Below, piece after piece: positions 52,893-62,219 of a stretch of 64,000 bases of DNA. The DNA comes from Acidobacteriota bacterium (lineage in GTDB: Bacteria; Acidobacteriota; Blastocatellia; Pyrinomonadales; Pyrinomonadaceae). The notes under the pieces were generated by a model that was not told where the DNA came from, ran no database searches, and saw only the letters and a program-made list of their open reading frames with translations. The stretch's first letter is position 1. Each line of letters opens with the position of its first letter. Where the stretch lies: the NCBI GenBank assembly GCA_019639195.1, contig JAHBSI010000003.1, forward strand, positions 62,001 through 126,000, written 5' to 3'. The translations under genes were made by a program, and so were the position numbers.

Positions 52893-55370
52893 ATGAAGCA
52901 TTTATTTTTAGTAGGTATTTTTGTATTCGCAGCCGCTATCATGGCGCCTGCGCAATCAAAGGTTGCAACCCCAACTCCCGGCGCAATTTCCTCTAGGCCC
53001 GTTCTGCCTGCCGAAAAGATGCGGGATGTCTCGATCCCAAAGATCAGCGGATCGCCGACTATCGATGGGAACCTTGATGACGAGGCCTGGAGATCAGCGG
53101 CCGTCTTCAAGGACTTTTACCAGGTGAGTCCGGGCAATAATACTGCTCCGTCAAAACCCACCGAGGTCTATATGGCCTACGACGAGCATTATCTTTATGT
53201 CGCGTTCAAATGCTGGGATGACAAGGACCAGATCCGAGCGACCGTCGCGAAAAGAGATAATGTCTTTGGCGAAGACAACGTCCGCATCTGGCTGGACACG
53301 TTCAACGATCAGCGGCGTGCATACTTGCTCGGCTTCAATCCCTATGGGATACAGCAGGATGGCATCCTCACCGAAGGCTCAATGGGTGCGGACTTCTCTG
53401 TCGATATCGTCATGGAATCGAAAGGAGCGATCTATGACTGGGGCTGGGCCGTCGAAGCAAAGATCCCTTTCAAGTCGCTGAGATATGCGTCGGCAAAGAA
53501 ACGGATCTGGGGCTTTAACGTTGCCCGAAATATCGATCGATTTAACGACGAGTTAGATCAGTGGCTGCCTATCGATCGTAATGTTTCGGGTACCTTGATC
53601 CAGCATGGGAAGATCTCCGGGCTGGACGACATTAAATACGAGCGGACACTCGAGATCGTCCCGAGCGTGACCTTGCGGCAAACAAGTGAGCGGGTAGCCG
53701 ATAGATTCCTCCCAGGCGGACGCATCGTTGACAAACCGATAAAGCCCGACATAGGTGTTAATCTAAAATTCACGCTCTCGCCGAACGTTACGTTCGATGC
53801 CGCAATAAATCCCGATTATGCAGAGATCGAGGCCGATGCACCTGTTGTTTCCGCAAATCGCCGCTTTCCGATCTTTTTTGAAGAGAAGCGTCCTTTCTTC
53901 CTCGAGGGTAAGGAGATCTTTGATTCATCTTTATCGCCTTTCTATTCGCGCACGATCGTTGACCCTGACTTTGCCGCGAAACTGACCGGGAAGTCTGGAA
54001 AGATCACTTTCGGTTTTTTGGCGGCCTCGGATAATGCACCCGGAAACTACTCCGAGGACGAGCGGACAGCAAATCGAGAGTGCCTCATCCGCCAGCAGAC
54101 AGATCCGACAGTCGTATGCCCGATCGATCAGTTCCTTGACAAAAATGCCCTGTTTGGTGTCCTAAGACTCAAGCGTGACTTCGGCAACAGCAATTATATC
54201 GGCTTTTTTGGTACCGCCCGCACCTTCCCAAAAAGCCGCAACTTTGTCGGCGGGTTTGACGGCAGATACAAGCTGGACAGCGCGACCGTATTCAGCTATC
54301 AGGTCTTAGGGAGTCATTCACGGAAGAATTTCTACGCACCCGAGATCGACCGGGTCGAGTATCGTACCGGCAATGGCCTTGCGTACAACCTTAATTTGGA
54401 TCGCACAAGAGATACGACCGGTTGGACCATTGGATTCGATGGCAAGTCACCCGATTATCGTTCCGATGCCGGGTTTGCGAACAGGACCGATACCAACAAT
54501 ATCTTCGTGGCTAACCGTTTTAGCACCAAATCGAAGAGCGATGCGACCTTGATCCGTCTGGACTGGCGACAGAGTGCTAGCTATACATTCGATTGGTCGG
54601 GTCGGGTTCAGGAAGCAAATGCAGAGACAAGTGTTCACGCCCAGCTGCAGGGAAATCTTTCGCTGAGTGCTGAGGTCGGAGCCGGCTACGAGCATTTATA
54701 CGAAGAAGAGTTCGGGGCGAAGCGAAAGTTACTCGGCACCATCAGCGGTGCTTTCTTCGGAGCTCCCGAAAGACACGCTCTCCAACCGGCAGTTCGATTT
54801 AATATCGAAAAGACAATTAATGCTCGCCTTTCGGTCGAAGCGTCTGCCGACTTTTCGTGGAACACGTTTGATTACGACTTTGGTGCGGGAAATAGATATG
54901 GCCGCGTGAGCCCGGCCTATATTGCCTGGATCCAAAGCGGTATGACGGGGCCGTATCCGGCTCTTGATCCGGGCACTGCATTCGAGCGCGAATTTGAGGT
55001 CGGTGTTGAATACAAACCAACAAACGCTCTTCGCTTTTCTTTGGAATACTCGAATACGCGGCTGCATCGGAATGACACAGATCGCCTCGCGTTCGAATCG
55101 AATCTCTTTACGCTGCATTCGACCTACCAATTTACGCGGTTCACGTTCCTGCGAACCCGTCTCGATTACGACTCTTTGGAAAAGAACACAAGCGGACAGG
55201 TGTTGTTTGGATGGACGCCGAATCCCGGTACGGCCTTCTACGTCGGCTACAACGACAATTTTAACTACAACGGTTGGAACCGGTTTACTGATCTTCCACA
55301 GCCAGGATTTGAGCGAAATGGGCGCACTGTTTTCATCCGAATGTCATATCTTTTCAGAAAAAGCTTCTAA
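52893..55370 (+). CDS. Outer-membrane protein with CBM9-like domain and beta-barrel (DUF5916-like)
   Basis: 825 aa. A signal peptide (VGIFVFAAAIMAPAQS) is followed by a carbohydrate-binding family 9-like domain (about 50-230: SPTIDGNLDDEAWRSAAVFK, DEHYLYVAFKCWDD, GWAVEAKIPFKSL). A C-terminal barrel has many alternating strands and ends in YLFRKSF with a terminal Phe recognised by the barrel assembly machinery. NPDYAEIEADAPVVSANRRF and FFEEKRPFFLEG are the conserved linker of DUF5916 proteins. Function of the family is not established; binding of surface glycans is an inference. The ATG lacks a Shine-Dalgarno sequence. Confidence 0.85.
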   Translation: MKHLFLVGIFVFAAAIMAPAQSKVATPTPGAISSRPVLPAEKMRDVSIPKISGSPTIDGNLDDEAWRSAAVFKDFYQVSPGNNTAPSKPTEVYMAYDEHYLYVAFKCWDDKDQIRATVAKRDNVFGEDNVRIWLDTFNDQRRAYLLGFNPYGIQQDGILTEGSMGADFSVDIVMESKGAIYDWGWAVEAKIPFKSLRYASAKKRIWGFNVARNIDRFNDELDQWLPIDRNVSGTLIQHGKISGLDDIKYERTLEIVPSVTLRQTSERVADRFLPGGRIVDKPIKPDIGVNLKFTLSPNVTFDAAINPDYAEIEADAPVVSANRRFPIFFEEKRPFFLEGKEIFDSSLSPFYSRTIVDPDFAAKLTGKSGKITFGFLAASDNAPGNYSEDERTANRECLIRQQTDPTVVCPIDQFLDKNALFGVLRLKRDFGNSNYIGFFGTARTFPKSRNFVGGFDGRYKLDSATVFSYQVLGSHSRKNFYAPEIDRVEYRTGNGLAYNLNLDRTRDTTGWTIGFDGKSPDYRSDAGFANRTDTNNIFVANRFSTKSKSDATLIRLDWRQSASYTFDWSGRVQEANAETSVHAQLQGNLSLSAEVGAGYEHLYEEEFGAKRKLLGTISGAFFGAPERHALQPAVRFNIEKTINARLSVEASADFSWNTFDYDFGAGNRYGRVSPAYIAWIQSGMTGPYPALDPGTAFEREFEVGVEYKPTNALRFSLEYSNTRLHRNDTDRLAFESNLFTLHSTYQFTRFTFLRTRLDYDSLEKNTSGQVLFGWTPNPGTAFYVGYNDNFNYNGWNRFTDLPQPGFERNGRTVFIRMSYLFRKSF

Positions 55371-55502
55371 CGTCCTTAATCATTAGGCTAAGCACTTTTT
55401 TAAGTAATTGCACAAAAAGTTGTTGTAATTGCTCAAAGAATACTGTATAAACTAATGAGAAGTCTGCATTTCTGCCGTTTTCAGGCAACATTAGGAGCAA
55501 GT

Positions 55503-56534
55503 ATGAAATTAAACATTCGCATAGCAATTCTCGGATTGTGTGTAATTCTCACAAGTGTTGGCTTTGCCGTTGCCCAGCAGCCGGCGAACCTGAATATTGC
55601 CCTTCAGCGAGGCTATCGCACGGGCTATTCCGACGGTTATATGGCCGGTTATCGTGACACGATCGATAACCAAGCCCGTGATTTCAAACGTCACGGCGAG
55701 TTCACGAAGGCTGACCGTGCTTTCAACAAAGAATACGGACCGATCGAAGATTATCGCGACGGATATCAGCAAGGCTTTGAGACCGGCTATTCGACGGGAT
55801 TTGAGAAGCGCTCGTTCGAATCAACGCTTCCGGCAGAGATCCATCGCCGCGGAACGACCGCCGCAGCAACGACCGCCGCACCAGTTGAGACGCCTGCGGC
55901 TCCGGCCAGCACGACCGGCCCTACTGCAACGACCGCCGTTGCTCAGCGTACTGAGACACCGGTGACCGCAAGCTATTCGGGCGACCCGAATGCGATCATC
56001 ATTATTCCGCGAGATACTGAACTTCTCCTCGAGCTGCAGCAGCCGCTTTCCACCGAGACTAACCGCGAGGGTGATAAGTTCCTTGCTAAGATCGTTTCGC
56101 CGTCAGAGATCGCCGGCGCGGTCGTTGAAGGCCGCATAAGCAAGATCGTCAAACCCGGCCGCATCAAAAGGCGTTCGCAAATGACGTTTTCATTCGACCG
56201 CATAGTTATAAGCGATCAGCGGTGGTCGAATTTCGCCGCTACGCTGGTCGAGGTTATGCCGGTCAAGGGCGACAACATCAAGACTGTCGATAACGAAGGG
56301 ACCGCGATCGGAAAATCGTCGCTGAAAGGCGATGGCATCAAGATCGGAGCCTCGACGGGTGCGGGCCTGGTAACGGGTGCGATCATTGGCGGACCGGTTG
56401 GAGCCGGCGTCGGGGCCGCAGTTGGGGCCGCATTTGGGGTCGGCGCCGTTGTTATCGAACGCGGCAAGCAGATCAAGCTCAACGAGAACCAGCAAATTCG
56501 TATCAAAACTTCATACGAGACCCAGATCCGCTAG
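55503..56534 (+). CDS. Secreted glycine-zipper protein with YxxGY repeats
   Basis: 343 aa from the ATG at 55503 (AGGAG in front); a reading from 55455 adds 16 residues without support. Signal peptide to about residue 25. Residues 33-105 carry GYxxGY repeats (GYRTGYSDGYMAGYRD and YRDGYQQGFETGYSTGF). Residues 110-160 are low-complexity Thr/Ala/Pro. A beta-rich domain (IIIPRDTELLLELQQPLSTE onward) and a glycine zipper of about 35 residues (GASTGAGLVTGAIIGGPVGA) follow, with the tail VIERGKQIKLNENQQIRIK. The tail matches the partial gene at 1-107. Envelope-associated; role unknown. Confidence 0.75.
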   Translation: MKLNIRIAILGLCVILTSVGFAVAQQPANLNIALQRGYRTGYSDGYMAGYRDTIDNQARDFKRHGEFTKADRAFNKEYGPIEDYRDGYQQGFETGYSTGFEKRSFESTLPAEIHRRGTTAAATTAAPVETPAAPASTTGPTATTAVAQRTETPVTASYSGDPNAIIIIPRDTELLLELQQPLSTETNREGDKFLAKIVSPSEIAGAVVEGRISKIVKPGRIKRRSQMTFSFDRIVISDQRWSNFAATLVEVMPVKGDNIKTVDNEGTAIGKSSLKGDGIKIGASTGAGLVTGAIIGGPVGAGVGAAVGAAFGVGAVVIERGKQIKLNENQQIRIKTSYETQIR

Positions 56535-56562
56535 GTCTCACGCCCACTCCTGTTGATCCTTC

Positions 56563-56600
56563 GAAGCTGTCGGGAAGAGATTCCCCGACAGCTTCATTTT
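56563..56600 (+). terminator. Terminator after the glycine-zipper gene
   Basis: GAAGCTGTCGGG at 56563-56574 pairs perfectly with CCCGACAGCTTC at 56583-56594; ATTTTG follows. The T-run is short. Confidence 0.7.
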
Positions 56601-56653
56601 GTTCGATGCCAGTTTTCCTTTTTGTCTTACGAACCCATAAAATCGTTATGTAG

Positions 56654-57757
56654 ATGAATAGTCTTGTCTTTTCAAATATGCTGCATCGTCCGGCCCGGAC
56701 AGCGGTAAGTATCATCGGTATCGGCGTCGGGATCCTTTTGATCGTGTTTACGGTCGGTTTGGCGAACGGCAGCCTTCGCGAGCGTGCAAAGCGGGAAGCA
56801 AACATCGGTGCTGAGATCATGGTCCGTCCTTCGGGCAGCCTTGGTTGGAGCGGATCCGAGACACCGCGTCTTTCGGTCTCGTTGGCTAATGATATTGAAA
56901 AGGTCGAGGGCGTCGATCGTGCGATACCGATCATTCAGACAAGTGTTTCCGCGAAAGATTCGAATACGGGCAGTCGGATCATCGAAGGTGTTGATCTGGA
57001 CACTTACAGTGAAGTTTCCGGGCTTACGATCGTCAAGGGTCGGGCATTCACGCCCGGCACCGACGAAGCCGTTTGTGATGCCGCATTCTTTGCTCAAAAG
57101 AATTTCACTATCGGCGGAACGACCGAACTTTTTGGCCGTCCGTTCACGCTTGTCGGCATTTACGAGCCGAGTGTCGGTGCGCGTATCAAGATACCGCTTG
57201 GGACGATGCAGAAACAGCTTGACGGTGAAGGACGGGCGACCGCTCTTCTTGTAAAGCTCAAGCAGGGCCAAAGCGTCGACGCGATCGGCGAGAAGATCGA
57301 CAAAGATTTCCCAAGCACGCAGGTGCTTTTGACACGCGACATCGAGGAACTTTATATGCAGGGCGTCCCGGCCCTGAATGTTTTTTTGAACGTCGTGATC
57401 GGCATCGCCGGTTTCATCTCTGCCCTTATTATTCTGCTGACGATGTACACCACCGTCAGCGAAAGGACGCGGCAGATCGGCGTATTGAAATCTTTAGGGA
57501 TGTCGAATTTTACGATTGGGTGGACGATCGTTCAGGAAGCTCTTTTGATCTCCCTCGGCGGGATCATCTTCGGCGTTGTTGCAACGATAATTTTGAGCAT
57601 TGCCCTTACAAAATGGACGACGCTTACGGTCCAGATCGAACCAAAGGTCGTTGCGGGAATCCTGATCATCGGACTTTTGAGTAGTCTCATCGGAGCTCTT
57701 TATCCGGGATTGAAGGCCGCTCGACTTGATGCGGTAGAGGCTCTGAGCTTCGAGTAA
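56654..57757 (+). CDS. FtsX/MacB-type ABC transporter permease
   Basis: 367 aa and a paralog of the permease at 27450-28550, with the same order: N-terminal helix (TAVSIIGIGVGILLIVFTVG), MacB-like periplasmic core with GIYEPSVGARIKIPLG, then three helices with MYTTVSERTRQIGVLKSLGM and GALYPGLKAARLDAVEAL. No ATPase gene is adjacent, so its partner must be encoded elsewhere. It begins 60 bp after a terminator and converges on pgi with a 1-nt gap. Confidence 0.88.
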   Translation: MNSLVFSNMLHRPARTAVSIIGIGVGILLIVFTVGLANGSLRERAKREANIGAEIMVRPSGSLGWSGSETPRLSVSLANDIEKVEGVDRAIPIIQTSVSAKDSNTGSRIIEGVDLDTYSEVSGLTIVKGRAFTPGTDEAVCDAAFFAQKNFTIGGTTELFGRPFTLVGIYEPSVGARIKIPLGTMQKQLDGEGRATALLVKLKQGQSVDAIGEKIDKDFPSTQVLLTRDIEELYMQGVPALNVFLNVVIGIAGFISALIILLTMYTTVSERTRQIGVLKSLGMSNFTIGWTIVQEALLISLGGIIFGVVATIILSIALTKWTTLTVQIEPKVVAGILIIGLLSSLIGALYPGLKAARLDAVEALSFE

Positions 57758-57758
57758 G

Positions 57759-59450
57759 TTAGCCGATCATCGAAAACAATTTCTTCAGTCCGTTCTCGAT
57801 CTCGGCGCCAATGTGCACACGCAAAACTCGCCTTCCGCGATCGGCCAGAACCTGGTAGTCGCCGCGCGCCTGCGCATCTTTTACGACACCGAACGTGTAT
57901 TTCTGGCCGGGAACGGCAATATCTAACGCATCATCTCCCGTGATCTGAAGAAAGACGCCATTGTTGCCGCCGCCTTTGTACGCCTGTCCGGTCGAATGCA
58001 AAAATCGCGGCCCGAAGCCAAGACACGTTGCCGGACGAGTGCTGCGGAGAACCTTTTCACGTATTGCCTGCAAGTGCTGCTCGTTTGCAGAGCTCATCTC
58101 GATGAACGCCAGAAGAGCAAAGTAATCGCCCTTGCCGATCGCGTCAAAATGAGCAACCAGTAATGCGGGTACAGACTTTTCGGTAACCGAATCCGAGAGC
58201 TTCTTCGCGTATTCGGGCGGTGCGAAGAGCTTGAATCCGTCGCCCTCGAAGAACGGATCTTCTTCCGGGAGCTTTCCCGCTTTTTCGTATTCGTCAGTGA
58301 GCTTGCGGGCCTCGACCTTTGCCGATTCGACATCGGGTTGATTGAAAGGATTGATGCCCATGATCGAACCGGCTACGGCTGTTGCAAACTCCCAGCGGAA
58401 GAATTCCTGCCCAAGAAGATCCGGGCTGTCGATGCCTATCCGGATCGATGGATGTCCAAAGGCTGAGAATTCATCAAACTGTGCGTCGAGATTCGCATCA
58501 TCATTCGGGCCGATAAACGCAAATACACGGTCGTTGCCATATGTCGAAACGCCTTCGAGCGGTTCGCGGTCAACAGGAATAATGGCGATGCCATGTTTGC
58601 CGGTTGATTCTGCGATCAGTTGTTCGAGCCATGCCCCGAGATCGTAAAACTCTGGTGAAAGATGAAGCGTCAGCTTGTCGCGGTCATTGCGTTGGCACGT
58701 GCCGAGAAGTACACCGAGGTGCGCACCGGGATTCTCGCTTACTGATCCGGTTCGACATGCGTCCACCATCGTCTGACTATGCGTCAGGAACGCTTCGACA
58801 TTGATGCCCATACTTGCCGCTGCTGTCATCCCGAATGCGGAAAGGGCCGAGAAGCGGCCGCCGATCGACGGTTTGCCATCAAAGATGTATCGAAAGCCGT
58901 CGTCCTTTGCGATCTTTTCGAGTTTTGAGCCCGGGTCGGTGATCGCGACAAACTGCTTGCCCGCGTTCTCGCGGCCTTTCCGCGTGGCAACGATATCGAA
59001 AAAGTACTGCAAAAAGCAGTTCGGCTCGAGCGTCGAACCTGATTTGCTCGCGACAATAAAGAGCGTGTCATCAATATCGATCAGAGCCTCAACCGCCTTG
59101 ATACGGGCGGGAACGGTCGAATCCAGGATGTGAAAGTTTGTGTTCCCGAATGTGATGCCCAACACTTCGGGACAGAGCGATGAACCACCCATTCCCATCA
59201 GCAGAACGTTCTTGAATCCCGCTGCTTCGACGTCCTGATGGAATGCCTTGTACCTATCTGCTCGAGCGAGTTCTTCTTCGACGATATCCAGCCAGCCGAG
59301 CCAGGATGCTTCATCCTCGTTCTGCCAGACGGCCGCATCTTTCTTCCAAACGCGGGCGACCTTTTGCCCGTCATTCCATGAGGTTGTTTCGTTCGCGATC
59401 TTTTCGTCAAGATCTGCCGGAACTGCGATCCTTATCGTGTTGAGTGTCAT
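57759..59450 (-). CDS. pgi: Glucose-6-phosphate isomerase
   Basis: Interconverts glucose-6-phosphate and fructose-6-phosphate. 563 aa from the ATG at 59450; a longer reading from 59474 overlaps the upstream gene. SIS-fold motifs are LLMGMGGSSLCPEVLG, IVASKSGSTLEP, the PGI signature IGGRFSALSAFG and the C-terminal HSTGQAYKGGGNNGVFLQ. The sequence resembles the isomerase half of the transaldolase-isomerase fusion enzymes found in some bacteria; no transaldolase part is present. It begins 5 nt after ino1. Confidence 0.87.
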   Translation of the reverse strand: MTLNTIRIAVPADLDEKIANETTSWNDGQKVARVWKKDAAVWQNEDEASWLGWLDIVEEELARADRYKAFHQDVEAAGFKNVLLMGMGGSSLCPEVLGITFGNTNFHILDSTVPARIKAVEALIDIDDTLFIVASKSGSTLEPNCFLQYFFDIVATRKGRENAGKQFVAITDPGSKLEKIAKDDGFRYIFDGKPSIGGRFSALSAFGMTAAASMGINVEAFLTHSQTMVDACRTGSVSENPGAHLGVLLGTCQRNDRDKLTLHLSPEFYDLGAWLEQLIAESTGKHGIAIIPVDREPLEGVSTYGNDRVFAFIGPNDDANLDAQFDEFSAFGHPSIRIGIDSPDLLGQEFFRWEFATAVAGSIMGINPFNQPDVESAKVEARKLTDEYEKAGKLPEEDPFFEGDGFKLFAPPEYAKKLSDSVTEKSVPALLVAHFDAIGKGDYFALLAFIEMSSANEQHLQAIREKVLRSTRPATCLGFGPRFLHSTGQAYKGGGNNGVFLQITGDDALDIAVPGQKYTFGVVKDAQARGDYQVLADRGRRVLRVHIGAEIENGLKKLFSMIG

Positions 59451-59455
59451 AATTC

Positions 59456-60622
59456 TTAAGCCTTGTTGAGCCAATCAAGCAGCATCTTCTCTTGTAAATA
59501 GAAAGCGTGTTCGGGTCGATCCGCCCTTGTCATCGGAAGCTTAAAGAAGACGGAGAGCTGCTCCTGAATACCAAATTCCTTTCTTTCACGGGCGAGATCG
59601 AGGCAACGAGCGATCTCGATCGCAAGAGGTGCGGCTAGGATCGAATCGCGACAAAGAAAATTTACCTTGATCTGCATTCGCTGCCCCAAAAAGCCGCTGA
59701 TATCGATGTTGTCCCACGCCTCTTTGTTGTCGCCGCGAGGCCGATAGTATCGAATATCAACGATGTGGTCCTCGACCTCGTAGCCGAGCACATCGTCGAG
59801 AACACTCGATTTTGTCTTTACTTTCGATGCGAGCGATCCGTCATCCGAAAGTGCAAGGCCGTCGCGGTTGCCGAGAATATTCGTCGAATACCAGCCATCG
59901 ACGTGCAGAGCTCGCGAACGTAACGCGGGCGCAAGCACCGTTTTTATAAACGTCTGGCCGGTTTTCCCGTCCTTTCCGGCTACGGGAACTTTGTTCTGTT
60001 CGGCAAACTCGACCAACGCCGGAATGTCAGCCGAAAGTGACGGCGTAAAATTCGCATACGGAGCACCTTCCGCGATCGCCGCGTAGGCGTAGAGCATCGC
60101 GGGCGAGATATCCGCGGCATTGGCGTCAATGGCTTTTTCAAAAGCTTCGAGCGAAGCGAATTTGGAGTTATCAGCCTCGGTGAGAGTTTCTGTCGAGGCG
60201 AGATTTACGACACAAACGGCGTCACATTGAGCACGAAATTCACGAATATCTGCCCGAACTTGCTCGACGGCGTCGCGAACGCGTGAAAGCGAAATTACAT
60301 TCGTGCCCGCAATGTTTGATAAAAAACGCGAATCTGCGATCGCCGGCCACGGCCTCTTTTCGCCAAGGGCGCGCTGGACGGCTGCGAATTGCTTGAGCGT
60401 AAGAACCTCGTGACCTTCCGCGGCAGTCGCGAGATCGCTGTCAAAAAGATCCCATCCGGCAAATTCGATCTCGGTGCAGTCGGCTAATTCATCGAATCCG
60501 GCGAGCGGAAGGCCGGTCGTGTCGATCGCATTCTGACGAAGCAGTTCAACGCCCGCAGCCATTGTGGTTCCAACAGCACCGCCGATGCCGACAACAGCAA
60601 TGCCAAGTTTCCGTTTTGCCAT
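59456..60622 (-). CDS. ino1: Inositol-3-phosphate synthase
   Basis: Converts glucose-6-phosphate to inositol-3-phosphate using NAD. 388 aa. The N-terminal Rossmann motif IAVVGIGGAVGTTMAAG, VVNLASTE, VPVAGKDGKTGQTFIKTVLA and the substrate region YSTNILGNRDGLAL match the family, with LGQRMQIKVNFLCRDSILAAPLAIEI near the end. Directly followed by pgi, so both enzymes using glucose-6-phosphate share a transcript. Products may feed inositol lipids or inositol-based solutes; no lipid synthase gene is in the window. Confidence 0.92.
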   Translation of the reverse strand: MAKRKLGIAVVGIGGAVGTTMAAGVELLRQNAIDTTGLPLAGFDELADCTEIEFAGWDLFDSDLATAAEGHEVLTLKQFAAVQRALGEKRPWPAIADSRFLSNIAGTNVISLSRVRDAVEQVRADIREFRAQCDAVCVVNLASTETLTEADNSKFASLEAFEKAIDANAADISPAMLYAYAAIAEGAPYANFTPSLSADIPALVEFAEQNKVPVAGKDGKTGQTFIKTVLAPALRSRALHVDGWYSTNILGNRDGLALSDDGSLASKVKTKSSVLDDVLGYEVEDHIVDIRYYRPRGDNKEAWDNIDISGFLGQRMQIKVNFLCRDSILAAPLAIEIARCLDLARERKEFGIQEQLSVFFKLPMTRADRPEHAFYLQEKMLLDWLNKA

Positions 60623-60654
60623 ATGTTTCTAGTCTATACCTCAGTCGAGCGGCG

Positions 60655-62190
60655 TTACAATTTCGCGCTTTCGCGACCGTCCGACCGAAGTTTTGCGAGC
60701 TCGCGTTTTAGTAGTTTGCCCGTCGGACCTTTTGGTATCTCGGTAAGGAAATGTATGCGTTTCGGGCATTTATAGTCGGCCAGATGCTCGCGGCAGAACT
60801 CGATCAGGTCGGCTTCGGTGGCATTTTGTCCTTCGCGGAGCACGATGAATGCCTCCACCTCTTCGCCGTAAAGGTCATCAGGCACACCGATCGCTGCGGC
60901 GGACGCAACGGACGGATGCGTGAACAAAAGCTCGTCGATCTCGCGTGGATAGATATTTTCGCCGCCGCGAATTATCATGTCGGACTTTCGGTCGGCGATA
61001 AAGTAGAATCCATCGTCATCGCGATAGCCGATGTCACCGGTATGGAACCAACCGCCTTCAAATGCTTTCGCGGTCGCCTCCGGGTTCTTAAAATACCCGC
61101 GAAATATATTTGGTCCGCGGAGAACGATCTCGCCGAGCTCGCCGTTATCAACGTCGTTGTTACTTTCGTCAACGACGCGCATTTCGTTGCCGATCGGCAG
61201 GCCGCAGGAACCGGGACGTCGTCCTTTATTCGGCGGGTTAAAGGTCGAGCGGCATGTTGATTCGCTCAGGCCGTAACCTTCGACCACCAGGCAGCCAAAG
61301 GTCTCCTCGAATCGATTCAAGACCTCTGCCGGTACTGGCGCCGAACCGCACATCGCAAAGCGAAGCGTGCTTTGCTCTTCGGCACTTGCATCCTCCGGTC
61401 TTTCGCTTTTCTCGCGGCTTGCGAGCAGCATCGAGAGCATTGTCGCAACAGAACCGAAGGACGTGATGCTGTACTTGCGGATGATCTCCCAGAAGCGTGA
61501 GGCCGAGAATTTTGGGCTGACGACCGTCGAACCGCCTGCGTAAAGGGCGCTCATCGTCGTCACGGAGACGGCATTCATATGAAAGAGTGGCATCACGCTA
61601 AGAAGGCGATCCTCGGGGCCGAAACCTAGCCATTCGACTATTTGTCTTGCATTCGAGACCAGATTTCCGTGAGTAAGCAAACAGCCCTTTGGTTTTCCGG
61701 TCGTTCCGGATGTGTAGATGATCACGGCGTCATCGTCGGCGGAGATCTCCGCAAGCGGAGGTGTCTCGTCGAAGCCTTCTGTGGCCGCTTCGGCATCGTC
61801 GAAGACTATATATTTGGGCGACCTGCGGCCTTCGAGCTTTGCCAGGAAGTCGCTTCCGACCAAGAGGAGTTTGGACTCTGAGTTTTCGAGAGTCCATTCG
61901 ATCTCTTCCGGCTTGAGCAGCGAGTTTATCGGGCCGGCTAGAGCGCCAAGCGTCCAGCAGGCGAAATAGGCAACGATGTATTCCGCAGAGTTGGGCATCA
62001 AAAGGCTGACAACATCGCCCTTCGCGACACCGTGAGAACGAAGCAAGTTAGCGGTGCGGTCCACAAGCGCCAGGAACGCCCGATAGCTGAACTCGCGTTC
62101 GTCGGCCTCCGAAATTAGAAAGACCTTGTCACCGTGCTCTAACACGCGTGTCTGCAATAGGTTACGGATGTTTTCGTTGCGTTCGGGCAT
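60655..62190 (-). CDS. Long-chain acyl-CoA synthetase-like AMP-binding ligase
   Basis: 511 aa from an ATG at 62190; an ATG at 62211 adds seven residues and neither has a good ribosome site. Adenylate-forming motifs: IIYTSGTTGKPKG (about 167-179), EGYGLSEST, FHTGDIGYRDDDGFYFIADR, DMIIRGGENIYPREID, and the C-terminal catalytic Lys in PKGPTGKLLKREL. Closest to medium/long-chain fatty acid or aryl-acid CoA ligases; substrate is not readable. Divergent from an aldehyde dehydrogenase, so a shared role in aldehyde-to-acid-to-CoA conversion is possible. Confidence 0.88.
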   Translation of the reverse strand: MPERNENIRNLLQTRVLEHGDKVFLISEADEREFSYRAFLALVDRTANLLRSHGVAKGDVVSLLMPNSAEYIVAYFACWTLGALAGPINSLLKPEEIEWTLENSESKLLLVGSDFLAKLEGRRSPKYIVFDDAEAATEGFDETPPLAEISADDDAVIIYTSGTTGKPKGCLLTHGNLVSNARQIVEWLGFGPEDRLLSVMPLFHMNAVSVTTMSALYAGGSTVVSPKFSASRFWEIIRKYSITSFGSVATMLSMLLASREKSERPEDASAEEQSTLRFAMCGSAPVPAEVLNRFEETFGCLVVEGYGLSESTCRSTFNPPNKGRRPGSCGLPIGNEMRVVDESNNDVDNGELGEIVLRGPNIFRGYFKNPEATAKAFEGGWFHTGDIGYRDDDGFYFIADRKSDMIIRGGENIYPREIDELLFTHPSVASAAAIGVPDDLYGEEVEAFIVLREGQNATEADLIEFCREHLADYKCPKRIHFLTEIPKGPTGKLLKRELAKLRSDGRESAKL

Positions 62191-62219
62191 CTTTTGATAT
62201 AAGGTTAGCATTTAATTCT

